Assembly (NCBI GenBank): GCA_018061065.1 | Contig: JAGOUV010000012.1 | Location: 9,191-45,400 of the forward strand | Reading direction: 5' to 3' | From: Candidatus Altimarinota bacterium | GTDB lineage: Bacteria > Patescibacteriota > Gracilibacteria > UBA1369 > UM-FILTER-53-11 | Length of the DNA stretch: 36,210 nt | Shown: positions 25,134-33,470 of the stretch, one piece after another | Layout: each line of letters starts with the position of its first letter | Position numbering within the stretch: position 1 is the stretch's first letter | Translations under genes and position numbers: made by a program | The notes under the pieces: model-generated | Told to the model about the DNA's origin: nothing | Seen by the model: only the letters and a program-made list of their open reading frames with translations | Database searches by the model: none

Positions 25134-26047
25134 TTCTCTCGCACCTCATATTCGCTCTTTTTTTTGAATCTCTTGAACCGGCTCATCCCCTCGCTTTTCA
25201 ACTCTTACCCGAACAGTTAGTCGCACAAGAACTCGCACCAAACAGCATGTTGAGTTTAAACAGTGGCAGTGCTCCGATCCCCCAAAAAATCAGCGCAAGT
25301 TTAGGTCCGGTCTTAGAGGCTCCGAGTGTTTTTGCCGTTGATGTATCAAGTGGCGCTCCCCTTTTCACGAAAGATATTTTTACACGTCGCTCCATCGCCT
25401 CAATTACTAAATTAGTAACCGCAATGGTTATTTTGGACAGCCACACATTAGACGAAGTCGTCACGGTAAGTAGTGTCGCAGCACAGGCAGAGGGCTCACA
25501 TATCGGATTATTATCCGGTGAAAAAATTACGATCGAGCAAATGATGACAGGTATGTTGGTAAACTCAGGCAATGACGCAGCAACTGCATTTGCGATTTTT
25601 GACTCAGGAAGCGAGGCCGCATTTATAGGAAAAATGAATGCAAAAGTACGAAAACTAGGACTCACGAACACACACTTTTCAAATGCCAAAGGATTCGATG
25701 ATAACGGCAACTATTCAAACGCTTTTGAGACGGCGATATTTGCGCGTGCCGCACTGGAGTATCCTTTTATTAGACAAGTAGTAAAAATTAAAACGGGCGA
25801 GGTAAGTTCAGTGGATGGAAAACAAAAACATAAACTTGAAAGTACCAATCAACTTTTGGAAAATCCATACTACAAAGTAATGGGGCTCAAAACGGGTTCT
25901 ACGCCCGCAGCGGGCGAATCTTTTGTCGCGCTCTTTGAAACAAAAGACGGACATGAGATACTTTCTATTGTACTCGGCAGCCCTGATCGGTTTAAAGAGA
26001 CTAAGTTGCTCTTAGATTGGATCACGCGCAGCTTTAAATACTCTTAA
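25130..26047 (+). CDS. dacA: D-alanyl-D-alanine carboxypeptidase, PBP5-type (peptidase S11)
   Basis: 305 aa. It removes the terminal D-Ala of peptidoglycan stem peptides outside the membrane. All three active-site motifs are present: SITK (SxxK, catalytic Ser near residue 89), SGN in NSGNDAA (near 145) and KTG in GLKTGSTPAAG (near 251). The N-terminus has a hydrophobic stretch (MILSHLIFALFF) that probably acts as signal or anchor. The C-terminal domain of classical PBP5 is absent, so it is a catalytic-domain-only version. Coupled by ATGA overlap to the LCP gene and 12 nt before mraY. The symbol is by family and exact orthology is not claimed. Confidence 0.93.
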   Translation: MILSHLIFALFFESLEPAHPLAFQLLPEQLVAQELAPNSMLSLNSGSAPIPQKISASLGPVLEAPSVFAVDVSSGAPLFTKDIFTRRSIASITKLVTAMVILDSHTLDEVVTVSSVAAQAEGSHIGLLSGEKITIEQMMTGMLVNSGNDAATAFAIFDSGSEAAFIGKMNAKVRKLGLTNTHFSNAKGFDDNGNYSNAFETAIFARAALEYPFIRQVVKIKTGEVSSVDGKQKHKLESTNQLLENPYYKVMGLKTGSTPAAGESFVALFETKDGHEILSIVLGSPDRFKETKLLLDWITRSFKYS

Positions 26048-26059
26048 ATAACAAACAAT

Positions 26060-27136
26060 ATGTTTACCTTTTCAATAGACCTACCCACTGCGCTACGTCA
26101 TTTTTCTCTCATATTCGGAGCAACGCTTAGTTCGTTTTTAATTGTCACACTTCTCACTAAACCTTACTACAAATTACTCTTAAAATACGGCGTAAAAAAA
26201 CAGCTGCGCGACTCAGCGGTGGGCGGCGGAGCCGCCACGATCTTCAACGAACTTCACGCACATAAGAAAGGCACGCCGACCATGGGAGGCGTGCTCATTT
26301 GGGTTACTGTTGCGGTGATCGTGCTTGCCTCACCGATTGTTCAATGGCTGGGATTATCTCGTTTTTCTCTCTTCAATCGTGAGGAAACCTACCTTCCTGT
26401 TTTCACCTTGATTGCCACGGGAGCACTGGGACTTATCGACGATATTTTAAATGTGCGCGGCAGCCCAAACAAAGGCCTACGCGTAAAACCAAAGTTTTTC
26501 TGGCTCACGCTTTTTGCACTCTTGGGTGGCCTCTGGTTCTATTACAAGCTGGGCATTAATTCAGTTCATATTCCAGGAATGGGAGATGTCGTTATTGGTG
26601 GCTGGTACGTCTTGCTCTTCACGTTTATCGTGGTCTCGACTGCCAACGCAGTGAACTTTACCGATGGCCTGGATGGCCTCGCAGGTGGCCTTACTGTCAT
26701 TACGTTTACGGCACTGGGAATAATTGCCTATATGCATAATCTGGTAACGCTCGCAGCGTTCTGTGGACTTATTTCCGGTACGACCCTCGCCTTTCTTTGG
26801 TTCAATATTCCTCCGGCGTTGTTTTATATGGGAGACACGGGCGCTCTGGCAATCGGTGCAACGATCGGTGTGATTTCCATGCTCACGGACTCAGTGATCA
26901 TTTTACCGTTCATCGCTTTTGTATTTATGATCGAGGGCGCTTCATCACTCATACAAATACTTTCAAAAAAATACCTAGGCAGAAAAGTCTTCCTCATCGC
27001 TCCGCTTCATCACCATTTAGAAAAACTCGGCTGGCCCGAGTCTAAGGTGGTCATGCGCTTCTGGATGATCGGCGGCTTTATGGCTTCAGTGGGGATTCTG
27101 CTGGCAGTGTTGAGTCTGATTTCGGGAGGGAAATAG
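26060..27136 (+). CDS. mraY: Phospho-N-acetylmuramoyl-pentapeptide transferase
   Basis: 358 aa, about ten membrane helices. It transfers phospho-MurNAc-pentapeptide to undecaprenyl phosphate, making lipid I at the inner face of the membrane. Signatures are KKGTPTMGGVLIW near 75, IDDILNVRGSPNKGL (Asp pair) near 131, NFTDGLDGLAGG near 200, ALFYMGDTGALAIG near 265 and the histidine motif APLHHHLEKLGWPE near 315. Length is normal for the family. It is third in the LCP-dacA-mraY cluster, after a 12-nt A-rich gap without Shine-Dalgarno. Its last 59 bases overlap the 3' end of the convergent FecR-domain gene. Confidence 0.97.
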   Translation: MFTFSIDLPTALRHFSLIFGATLSSFLIVTLLTKPYYKLLLKYGVKKQLRDSAVGGGAATIFNELHAHKKGTPTMGGVLIWVTVAVIVLASPIVQWLGLSRFSLFNREETYLPVFTLIATGALGLIDDILNVRGSPNKGLRVKPKFFWLTLFALLGGLWFYYKLGINSVHIPGMGDVVIGGWYVLLFTFIVVSTANAVNFTDGLDGLAGGLTVITFTALGIIAYMHNLVTLAAFCGLISGTTLAFLWFNIPPALFYMGDTGALAIGATIGVISMLTDSVIILPFIAFVFMIEGASSLIQILSKKYLGRKVFLIAPLHHHLEKLGWPESKVVMRFWMIGGFMASVGILLAVLSLISGGK

Positions 27137-29339
27137 GCTCAGGAACAGGATAGTGAATACGTACACGGCGACCATTGCTAATACGCATCGTAGGTAATTG
27201 ATCTTTTTCTGTAGGCGGAATAATACCGTCTTTGAGCTCCTCAGCTGCAGGGCGCAGATCAAATGTTTTTTGTCCTTGTTCAGTCACAGAAATAACTTTT
27301 GAGTCAGTCGTGATCGTGACTTTTTTCTGTGTCACCGTCACATTTACGAAACTGCTTCCGTTGCTATCGGTCTGTTCGATCTGCTGTAACTTGCCCAAGA
27401 TAATTGAGCTCGTCTGAATTTTCTGTGCATCCAAAACTGCCTCGCCCAATTGAGTTAATACATCCGTCTTAGTCTCGTCCACAGCGTCTTTTACAATCGA
27501 ATCCATCTTAACTGCAATGGTAGGGACTACAGGAGTTTCTAGCGTGGGAGCAGTCATTGTGACCGTAAGTGTTTCATCTTGAGCAGCAGGTGTTGTAGCT
27601 GTTGGTTCAGTAGTTTCTGAAGCATTTTTTGCTGCAGCAGCATCCTTGTCAACCGTAGTCTCTATCGGCTTACCAATAGTAAGCGCAAGCGCATCAAGCA
27701 CTTTAATATCTTCTACCTTTGAATCAATGATTGCTGAAACTGCCTTTTCTTTTTGAGCATCAGGAAGTTGTTTTGCATCATTCACCACCTCTGCCACCGT
27801 CTTGGAATAATCCGCTAACTGCTCTTTTACTAAAGGATGATTTCCCTCTTCTGCCAAGTCATGCACCTCAAATAATTTATCTGCAGCGGCCTCCAACTTC
27901 TGCTCTGCCTTCTCTGCGGGGTTACCTGCACTCGCCAATTGAGCATCCACAATCGCCTCTTTCATGACATACAAGTCATCGGTAGGAAGCAACAAACTAA
28001 ACTGTTTTTTATATGAATGAAGCGTCTCTTCAAGCGCGACTTTAATCTGACCTGCCTCATCGGGATTACTTGCCTGATGATCGTGCACCCACTGGCCTAA
28101 CTCAAGAACAATTTCTTTAAATTCATTCAAGACATCCTGTGCACGGCCATTATCTTTTCTCTGAAAAAGTGACTGTGCCTCTGCAAGCTTCGTATCTGCC
28201 AAAACAATTAATTTTCGCTGTTTGTCTAAATCACTCAAACTCAACGCAAGCTGGGTGCTCTGTGAAAGCTGTTTAAGAGCGTAGAGCGGGTTATCAGAAG
28301 TCACCAAACCAGCATTCGCAATGTGTTGAGCATCCTGTTTGCGACCAGCAATATAGACCTCATCCTGGCTCAAGTTAGATTTAACCCACTGCGCCTCATC
28401 AATATTTTTCTCATCTATTTTGGTAATGCTGGGAGCCAACGATTTAGGCGTCTTCACCTCTGCCACATAGCCTTTCAATAAATTCGTCTGCACTACACGA
28501 GTAGGAGTGGAAACTTTTACATCGACGCGATTATGAAGTGCCGTCACGCTCGTCTTTCCTTCATTATTAATAGCAACATCAAATGCAGCACGGCGTTTAG
28601 CCACCGTCACTACATTTCCCGACTTAACCTGAAATGATGACCAGTTGTTAATCAAACTTATAACACGGCTCCATAGGCGCCCCTGCTGAACGGTGACCTC
28701 GACATTCGTCTCGGTCTTATCACGAGGATTCACACTCAACTCTGAAATCGTAATCGCGGTATTTTCATCCAAGCGGCTCACACTGTCGTCCAAGAAACGA
28801 ACGATCGCGCGTGAATCTTCCCCTGTTTTAATCTGATCATCTTCCTTCAATAAAAATCCCTGATGTGCGGGAAACGAATTTCCATCACGGACTATCACGA
28901 CCTCACCCGAAACATCTTCCAATAACGTACGTACTGATGCCTGCGTGATCGTAGGAGAAAGTGCAAAGTTAAATACCGTTGCGACAAAAAATGCGACCAT
29001 CAAAACACCTGCGGACAGCGCCTTATAACTGCGCGTAAACCATCCATAAGCGTGACGCGTCTTGAGTTGCAACCGCTCGTGAATTCCCACCACCATCTCT
29101 AGTTTTTCACGCAAAATACTGCGGAATGCCAAGGAAGGCACCACCTGCTGCGCCTCTTTTTTAAGTGCTGAAACCATCTCCTTGCTCGCCAAAAATTCAT
29201 GTTGACTAGAATCTGAAATCATCGCAAAAAGCCTCTTTTTCATCTGGGATTTCTTGGTGAAGCTGATGTTCGGCTTAGAGGTGCCCAGCCACTTTTCAAT
29301 CTGGTGGAGCTCGATATGGGGTTGCTTGGAAGGGGTCAT
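27078..29339 (-). CDS. FecR-domain membrane protein, probable partner of the ECF sigma factor
   Basis: 753 aa from ATG 29339 (a TTG at 29354 would add 5 residues). The cytoplasmic N-terminus (about 1-110) contains WLGTSKPNISFTKKSQMKKRLF. One membrane helix (AGVLMVAFFVATVFNFAL, about 120) follows, then an extracellular FecR domain (about 140-270): SGEVVIVRDGNSFPAHQGFLLKEDDQIKTGEDSRAIVRFLDDSVSRLDENTAITI, QQGRLWSRV, FQVKSGNVVTVAKRRAAFDV. A long helical segment (about 330-560) resembles the DUF5667 type of stalk. The tail is Thr/Pro-rich. It lies 52 nt after the sigma gene, the usual order for sigma and membrane regulator, so it may hold or release the sigma factor on an envelope signal. No classical ZAS motif is seen. 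Confidence 0.85.
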   Translation of the reverse strand: MTPSKQPHIELHQIEKWLGTSKPNISFTKKSQMKKRLFAMISDSSQHEFLASKEMVSALKKEAQQVVPSLAFRSILREKLEMVVGIHERLQLKTRHAYGWFTRSYKALSAGVLMVAFFVATVFNFALSPTITQASVRTLLEDVSGEVVIVRDGNSFPAHQGFLLKEDDQIKTGEDSRAIVRFLDDSVSRLDENTAITISELSVNPRDKTETNVEVTVQQGRLWSRVISLINNWSSFQVKSGNVVTVAKRRAAFDVAINNEGKTSVTALHNRVDVKVSTPTRVVQTNLLKGYVAEVKTPKSLAPSITKIDEKNIDEAQWVKSNLSQDEVYIAGRKQDAQHIANAGLVTSDNPLYALKQLSQSTQLALSLSDLDKQRKLIVLADTKLAEAQSLFQRKDNGRAQDVLNEFKEIVLELGQWVHDHQASNPDEAGQIKVALEETLHSYKKQFSLLLPTDDLYVMKEAIVDAQLASAGNPAEKAEQKLEAAADKLFEVHDLAEEGNHPLVKEQLADYSKTVAEVVNDAKQLPDAQKEKAVSAIIDSKVEDIKVLDALALTIGKPIETTVDKDAAAAKNASETTEPTATTPAAQDETLTVTMTAPTLETPVVPTIAVKMDSIVKDAVDETKTDVLTQLGEAVLDAQKIQTSSIILGKLQQIEQTDSNGSSFVNVTVTQKKVTITTDSKVISVTEQGQKTFDLRPAAEELKDGIIPPTEKDQLPTMRISNGRRVRIHYPVPEPISLPKSDSTLPAESPLKP

Positions 29340-29391
29340 TTTCAATTGATACAACGTAGAATTATGGCTTTTGTTACAGACGATCGACTTG

Positions 29392-29985
29392 TTATAAATC
29401 CAATTCGGTGAGCCCGCGCTCTTCTAATATTTTTCTTAACATCCTCAAAGCACGAAACTGCAAAATACGCAGTGATGCCTGCGAACGCTCCATCACCACT
29501 CCAATTTCTTCATTACTCAACTCATTTATATACTTCAAAATTACCACCTGTCTATAATCGTCCTTGAGCTCAGCAAGTGCATCAGAAATCAAACGACCAT
29601 TGAGACTACGATGTGCACGTTGAGAAGCAAGTGCCTCCACACGCGTGTCGTGAACATTTTCTGGCAGCTCCTCTGTGTTATAACGACTCAGACGATAGTG
29701 ATCGACAATCACATTGTGCGCGATACGAAAAATCCACGATGAAAAACTGTGAACACCGAAACGAAACTGCTTAATATTTTCCCACGCCTTGAGAAACACC
29801 ATCTCAGTGAGGTCCTCGGTCTCCTCTGCTCCCACCCGATAATAAATATAGCGATAAATCGGCGTGATGAACTGCTCATACAACGCACCAAAGGCTTCGC
29901 TATCACCAGCTTGTGATTTGCGCACCAGTTCGTTGATTCGTTCGTCGTTTTTTGGAATAGGAGTATTTTCCATTTTTCTAACCAC
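29392..29985 (-). CDS. ECF-type RNA polymerase sigma factor
   Basis: 197 aa from GTG 29985, which overlaps the upstream TAG by one base; ATG 29973 (193 aa) is also possible. Sigma-70 region 2 spans about 20-85 (DSEAFGALYEQFITPIYRYIYYRVG ... DLTEMVFLKAWENIKQF ... SFSSWIFRIAHNVIVDHYR). Region 4 spans about 130-185 (LKDDYRQVVILKYINELSNEEIGVVMERSQASLRILQFRALRMLR), a helix-turn-helix for -35 recognition. No region 1 or 3, as expected for ECF factors. It sits between an MFS/spermidine-synthase-like gene and the FecR-domain gene, probably one operon that may be autoregulated. Confidence 0.95.
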   Translation of the reverse strand: MVRKMENTPIPKNDERINELVRKSQAGDSEAFGALYEQFITPIYRYIYYRVGAEETEDLTEMVFLKAWENIKQFRFGVHSFSSWIFRIAHNVIVDHYRLSRYNTEELPENVHDTRVEALASQRAHRSLNGRLISDALAELKDDYRQVVILKYINELSNEEIGVVMERSQASLRILQFRALRMLRKILEERGLTELDL

Positions 29986-31472
29986 TATCTTAACACTTCT
30001 TTCAGCAACATAAGTTCTGTAAAGAGCTCAAGAGGTGAGTTATTGTCAGTAGCAATTGACGACTCGGGATTAAATAATACGGGAGTGACACCCGCCGTTA
30101 CCTCTGAAACTACGGTCTGCAGCGGCGCGGGAATAGAAATCTGTGCAAGTTGCTTGAACTGATCTTTAAGATCCGTGGTGCTCGCAAACACCATCGTGTT
30201 AAAAGTAGACGGCAACTCATATTGATACACAAAAGGAAACTCACTCGTTACCGTATTGAGAATTAAGTCTTTGACGCGGGGATCTTTTTTCCCTGCAGCA
30301 ATATTCATAATCATCATGCCGTTGTCGGTAAGCGCTGTTTTAATCTGTCCAAAAAATTCAGCCGTGGCCAAGTGAAACGGGATATAGAGCTCGTCCTTAT
30401 ATACATCGACCATAATGAAGTCGTATTTCTGTGGCGCGTGCTGGAGAAATACACGTCCGTCTGAAATGGTGACGTCGATATGCTCCGTGCTCTTAGGAAA
30501 AAACCGCTCGGCCATTTGTTGCATAAGCGGATCGATCTCAATGCCATGCAGCTTTAGATTTGGAAAATATTCCGCCAAAATGCGCGCGGTAGAAGAACCC
30601 GCCGCTCCGATAATTAAAAAATCTTTTCCCGCTGGACGCAGCAACGGCAAAACCGCAGGCACATCCCAGTACGAACCGGTGAGCACACGATCAGGATGAT
30701 AGAGCGACTGAATGCCCAGGCCTTCATTAGTTACCAGATACCGCGTGCCATCGTTCCCCTCTTCCACACGAACATAATTATACGGCGACTCATCTTCATG
30801 GAGAATCGAGCGCTGCGCGTGAATATTTCCGGGCAGCAATAAAAGCACCGCCGGAAGAATAAGAAAAATAAGAAGCTGTTTTTTTGTCGTTCCAAAAGCG
30901 CCGAGTGCAATAAGCGTCGCCCCAAAAATATAAAACGTCTCACGCGTACCAAAAAATGGAATCGTCAGCAGCACCGGCAGAAACGTTCCCACAATCGAAC
31001 CAACGGTAGAAAAAGCATAGAGTGAGCCGATGACTTTTCCTGCGTCATGCATGCCATGCAACGCACTACGCGCGACCAGCGGAGAGACCATACCCAGGAT
31101 TGCAATCGGCAGTGCGAGCAGCAGGAGTGAGACTAAGAGCGAGGGAAGAAATATACTGAGCGACTGAGCTGAGATGGCTTGATAGCCCAGTAAAAAAATC
31201 GGCTTTCCCAAAAACGGAATCAGTGAAATCAATACACCTGTGGTAAAAATCAGCGGATACAAAATCTTTTTCGCATTTTTCCCCTCATTGCGATCAGCCA
31301 CTTTTCCACCAATATAATATCCCAGCGCCAAGGCAATGAGCACCACCCCAATAATATTCGTCCATATAAAAAGCGAAGCTCCAAAATACGGTGCCAACAA
31401 CCGTGAAGCCGTCAGCTCCACCGCCGTCACCGCCATACCTGTTATAAACACCGTCGCATAAAGAAATAGCAT
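29985..31472 (-). CDS. Membrane-fused spermidine-synthase-like protein (MFS-type N-terminus)
   Basis: 495 aa from ATG 31472; the -10 lies exactly 6 nt upstream, so the longer frame to 31511 is not transcribed. The N-terminal 220 residues hold about seven hydrophobic helices (GMAVTAVELTASRLLAPYFG, then GVVLIALALGYYIGGKVADR). The C-terminal half is a spermidine-synthase-like Rossmann domain: LVTNEGLGIQSLYHPDRVLTGSYW, FLIIGAAGSSTARILAEYFP, LHGIEIDPLM, DVTISDGRVFL, YDFIMVDVYKDELYIP. Such fusions are common in uncultured bacteria and their true substrate is unknown, so polyamine synthesis is not assured. The gene leads into the sigma factor with stop and start overlapping (TAGTG). Confidence 0.88.
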   Translation of the reverse strand: MLFLYATVFITGMAVTAVELTASRLLAPYFGASLFIWTNIIGVVLIALALGYYIGGKVADRNEGKNAKKILYPLIFTTGVLISLIPFLGKPIFLLGYQAISAQSLSIFLPSLLVSLLLLALPIAILGMVSPLVARSALHGMHDAGKVIGSLYAFSTVGSIVGTFLPVLLTIPFFGTRETFYIFGATLIALGAFGTTKKQLLIFLILPAVLLLLPGNIHAQRSILHEDESPYNYVRVEEGNDGTRYLVTNEGLGIQSLYHPDRVLTGSYWDVPAVLPLLRPAGKDFLIIGAAGSSTARILAEYFPNLKLHGIEIDPLMQQMAERFFPKSTEHIDVTISDGRVFLQHAPQKYDFIMVDVYKDELYIPFHLATAEFFGQIKTALTDNGMMIMNIAAGKKDPRVKDLILNTVTSEFPFVYQYELPSTFNTMVFASTTDLKDQFKQLAQISIPAPLQTVVSEVTAGVTPVLFNPESSIATDNNSPLELFTELMLLKEVLR

Positions 31473-31478
31473 GAAAAA

Positions 31479-31487
31479 AGTATAGCA
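31479..31487 (-). promoter_or_regulatory. Extended -10 of the SpeE-like/sigma/FecR operon
   Basis: Minus strand TGC-TATACT, then TTTTTC and ATG 31472: exactly 6 nt between -10 and start codon, predicting a leaderless mRNA. No good -35 is seen; the extended TG may compensate. Confidence 0.65.
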
Positions 31488-31535
31488 GCATGCACTAAAA
31501 ATAGCAGTCACTTTGCAACGCCCTTGCCTCCTCGG

Positions 31536-31787
31536 CTAAAGTTCCGCAAAATCGGGAATGGCATCTTTGTGAAATTCGTCAAAACTCTCTTTTGTAACTT
31601 CTTGAAAATTATTGATGATGATATTTGTTTCTTGACCGATATCCTTATCAAATGCCGCTTTTATCTGAGTTTTAGCATGGAGGATGGGGAGAAAACTTTT
31701 TTCAGTTGAAAGCACCGACATATGCATAAAGCTCTGGCGATCAGAGTTTGTCACAACAGTGAAATTCACAAAGTAATATTTTTTCAT
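31536..31787 (-). CDS. Small hypothetical protein, 83 aa, AT-rich gene
   Basis: Not recognised. It begins MKKYYFVNFTVVTNSD, a beta-strand-like start, then a helix (LHAKTQIKAAFDKDI) and an acidic end. No membrane segment. It follows the membrane-protein gene by 2 nt and is the last of three genes starting with fbp. Coding is supported by the tight spacing, the ATG and a plausible soluble composition. A+T content is clearly higher than in fbp. Confidence 0.6.
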   Translation of the reverse strand: MKKYYFVNFTVVTNSDRQSFMHMSVLSTEKSFLPILHAKTQIKAAFDKDIGQETNIIINNFQEVTKESFDEFHKDAIPDFAEL

Positions 31788-31789
31788 AG

Positions 31790-32194
31790 TTACTGGCGTG
31801 CCCTCATTAAATCCCAGAAGTCATATAAAATTACACCAACGTATAATAAAACGGAAAACAAGATAATTAAGACATAGAAAGATGGATATACTACCTTAAC
31901 TGCAAGTACGATACTTTCAAGTAGAAGCGCTATGAGCACCATGAATAGCCCGGTAGCAAAATGAGCAAGTAATTTTCCTGCTTTCGTTTGAATATTGCTT
32001 TTTTCATAAGTGAAAGCAAAATTTGCAAAACACACAGTTACCAAAAACATGCTTATTATTAAAAGAAAATCGCTCGTTTGTTCAAATTTTATTTGTTCCA
32101 ATGCTTTTGAAATAATTGGATAAAGAAGAACAGCGATTGTAAGGACAAAAATATTTTTTACGATATTTTCTTTGATGCAGGAATTTGTCGACAT
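31790..32194 (-). CDS. Small integral membrane protein, 134 aa, AT-rich gene
   Basis: Four hydrophobic helices are visible: NIFVLTIAVLLYPIISKAL, FLLIISMFLVTVCFANFAF, LLAHFATGLFMVLIALLLESIVLAV and FYVLIILFSVLLYVGVILYDF. No family recognised. It lies 10 nt after the fbp stop on the same strand and 2 nt before the 83-aa gene. In the 120 bases 31801-31920 I count about 31 percent G+C, against about 60 percent in 32281-32340 of fbp, so recent acquisition is possible. Function unknown. Confidence 0.7.
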   Translation of the reverse strand: MSTNSCIKENIVKNIFVLTIAVLLYPIISKALEQIKFEQTSDFLLIISMFLVTVCFANFAFTYEKSNIQTKAGKLLAHFATGLFMVLIALLLESIVLAVKVVYPSFYVLIILFSVLLYVGVILYDFWDLMRARQ

Positions 32195-32204
32195 AGTTTT
32201 AAGG

Positions 32205-33119
32205 TTAAAGTACAGCTAAAGCACCCACCACCCTCTCAATCTCATTCTTCGATCCCAGATAAATCGGCGTCCTTTGGTGCAGCTCCGTTATTGGCTTGCT
32301 CAAGACACGTTGGCTACCATCACTCGCGGCGCCACCGGCCTCTTCCATGATGAGCGCAAAGGGCGCAGCCTCAAACAAAATACGCAGCTTTCCCTGTGGT
32401 GCCTCACTGTATCCCGGATAGACAAACACGCCCGAACCTTTCAGGAAAATATGATTCACGTCCGGCACCATACCGCCCGAATATCGTAGCGTTAATTTTC
32501 GCTTCATCCACTCCGTCATCAGCGCAACATAATCCGCACGCTCACTGGCCGCACGCAAATTTCCCGGGGCAAAATACTTAGACTCCTCCGCAACTTTTAA
32601 ATTTTCTTTTCTCAAATAAAACTCACCATCTTTTTCCAAGCGAAATTCATGCACACCATTTCTCAAAGTTAAAACAAACGTCGTGCGCGGACCATAGACC
32701 GCATAACACGCCGCGAGCTGATCATCGCCGGTTTTTCCCAGCGCACTGCCTACCGCATAAACACCAAAAATCGAACCCACCGCCATATTCACATCCACCA
32801 GTGACGAGCCATCGAGCGGATCGAAGACCACGGTAAAGGGCGGATTATTTTGATCGTACACCACCTCATTTTCCAGCTCTTCGGAAGCCATGTGGCCAAC
32901 TAACTTAGACTCACCGAGCGTATCAATCACAATCTGATTTGCGCGCACATCGAGCGCCAGCTGCTGCTCCCCAGACGAGTTCATACTCCCCGCCATCCCC
33001 TGCACGTCTTCCTCAATCACCATCCTAACTTTCTTGACCGCCTCGGGAATTATTTTTCCCATCAGAGTAACTAAATCTGCATCAGTACAATTTTTCGTGA
33101 GAAAGTCGTGGAGTTTCAT
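32205..33119 (-). CDS. fbp: Fructose-1,6-bisphosphatase class I
   Basis: 304 aa. It hydrolyses fructose-1,6-bisphosphate to fructose-6-phosphate, the committed step of gluconeogenesis, in the cytoplasm. Motifs seen are ASEELENEV near 99, the metal-binding FDPLDGSSLVDVNMAVGSIFGVY near 117, YSGGMVPDVNHIFLKGSGVFVYPG near 214, LRILFEAAPFALIMEEAGGAASDG near 245 and HQRTPIYLGSKNEIERV near 281. Length is slightly short of the usual 330 aa, mainly at the N-terminus (MKLHDFLTKNCTDADL). The -10 TACAAT ends 6 nt before the ATG, so the mRNA is predicted leaderless. The matching aldolase is encoded about 1.2 kb away, in the same direction. Confidence 0.96.
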   Translation of the reverse strand: MKLHDFLTKNCTDADLVTLMGKIIPEAVKKVRMVIEEDVQGMAGSMNSSGEQQLALDVRANQIVIDTLGESKLVGHMASEELENEVVYDQNNPPFTVVFDPLDGSSLVDVNMAVGSIFGVYAVGSALGKTGDDQLAACYAVYGPRTTFVLTLRNGVHEFRLEKDGEFYLRKENLKVAEESKYFAPGNLRAASERADYVALMTEWMKRKLTLRYSGGMVPDVNHIFLKGSGVFVYPGYSEAPQGKLRILFEAAPFALIMEEAGGAASDGSQRVLSKPITELHQRTPIYLGSKNEIERVVGALAVL

Positions 33120-33125
33120 AAGCTC

Positions 33126-33154
33126 ATTGTAGATCTGATTGCGGAATTACTCAA
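33126..33154 (-). promoter_or_regulatory. Promoter of fbp, leaderless arrangement
   Basis: Minus strand TTGAGT (33154-33149), exactly 17 bp, TACAAT (33131-33126), 6 nt (GAGCTT), ATG 33119. Overlaps the promoter of the divergent 79-aa gene. Confidence 0.8.
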
Positions 33155-33167
33155 AAAAATGTATAAT
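33139..33167 (+). promoter_or_regulatory. Promoter of the 79-aa gene
   Basis: TTGCGG (33139-33144), exactly 17 bp, perfect TATAAT (33162-33167). Expected start near 33174, giving a 35-nt A-rich leader without Shine-Dalgarno. The -35 lies within the spacer of the fbp promoter. Confidence 0.75.
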
Positions 33168-33208
33168 GGCCAGAAATCCTTTTCTAAATTTTTAAAACAA
33201 AAACAAAT

Positions 33209-33448
33209 ATGAGTATCGATACAATTAAGTTGGCAGATGGAAGTCACGTCTATGAGGCGATCATCGATGAGGATCCGGTGACGGCTCGACTCAATGTGAA
33301 GAGTTTGTATAATCTTGATGCGGCGGCGGTGCGCTCATGCCAGGGAAAGACTGCAGACCAGGCACGGGAAATCTTGCTGAACATTGGACGCGAGGAAATT
33401 GATAACCTGGCTTTTGAAGGAAACTTTGCAGAGGAGTTAGCTGCATAG
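33209..33448 (+). CDS. Small acidic protein of unknown function, 79 aa
   Basis: Not recognised. MSIDTIKLADGSHVYEAIIDEDP looks like a beta hairpin and the remainder is helical (DAAAVRSCQGKTADQAREILLNIGREEIDNLAFEGNFAEELAA). It has a single Cys (near 44) and no membrane segment. It has its own strong promoter and an A-rich leader. The C-terminal AEELAA resembles tmRNA-tag endings, but the balanced composition over 79 codons argues for an ordinary protein. It could be a small regulator or a chaperone-like helical protein; no basis to choose. Confidence 0.7.
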   Translation: MSIDTIKLADGSHVYEAIIDEDPVTARLNVKSLYNLDAAAVRSCQGKTADQAREILLNIGREEIDNLAFEGNFAEELAA

Positions 33449-33470
33449 GGTACTTCAAAGCTTTATATAG

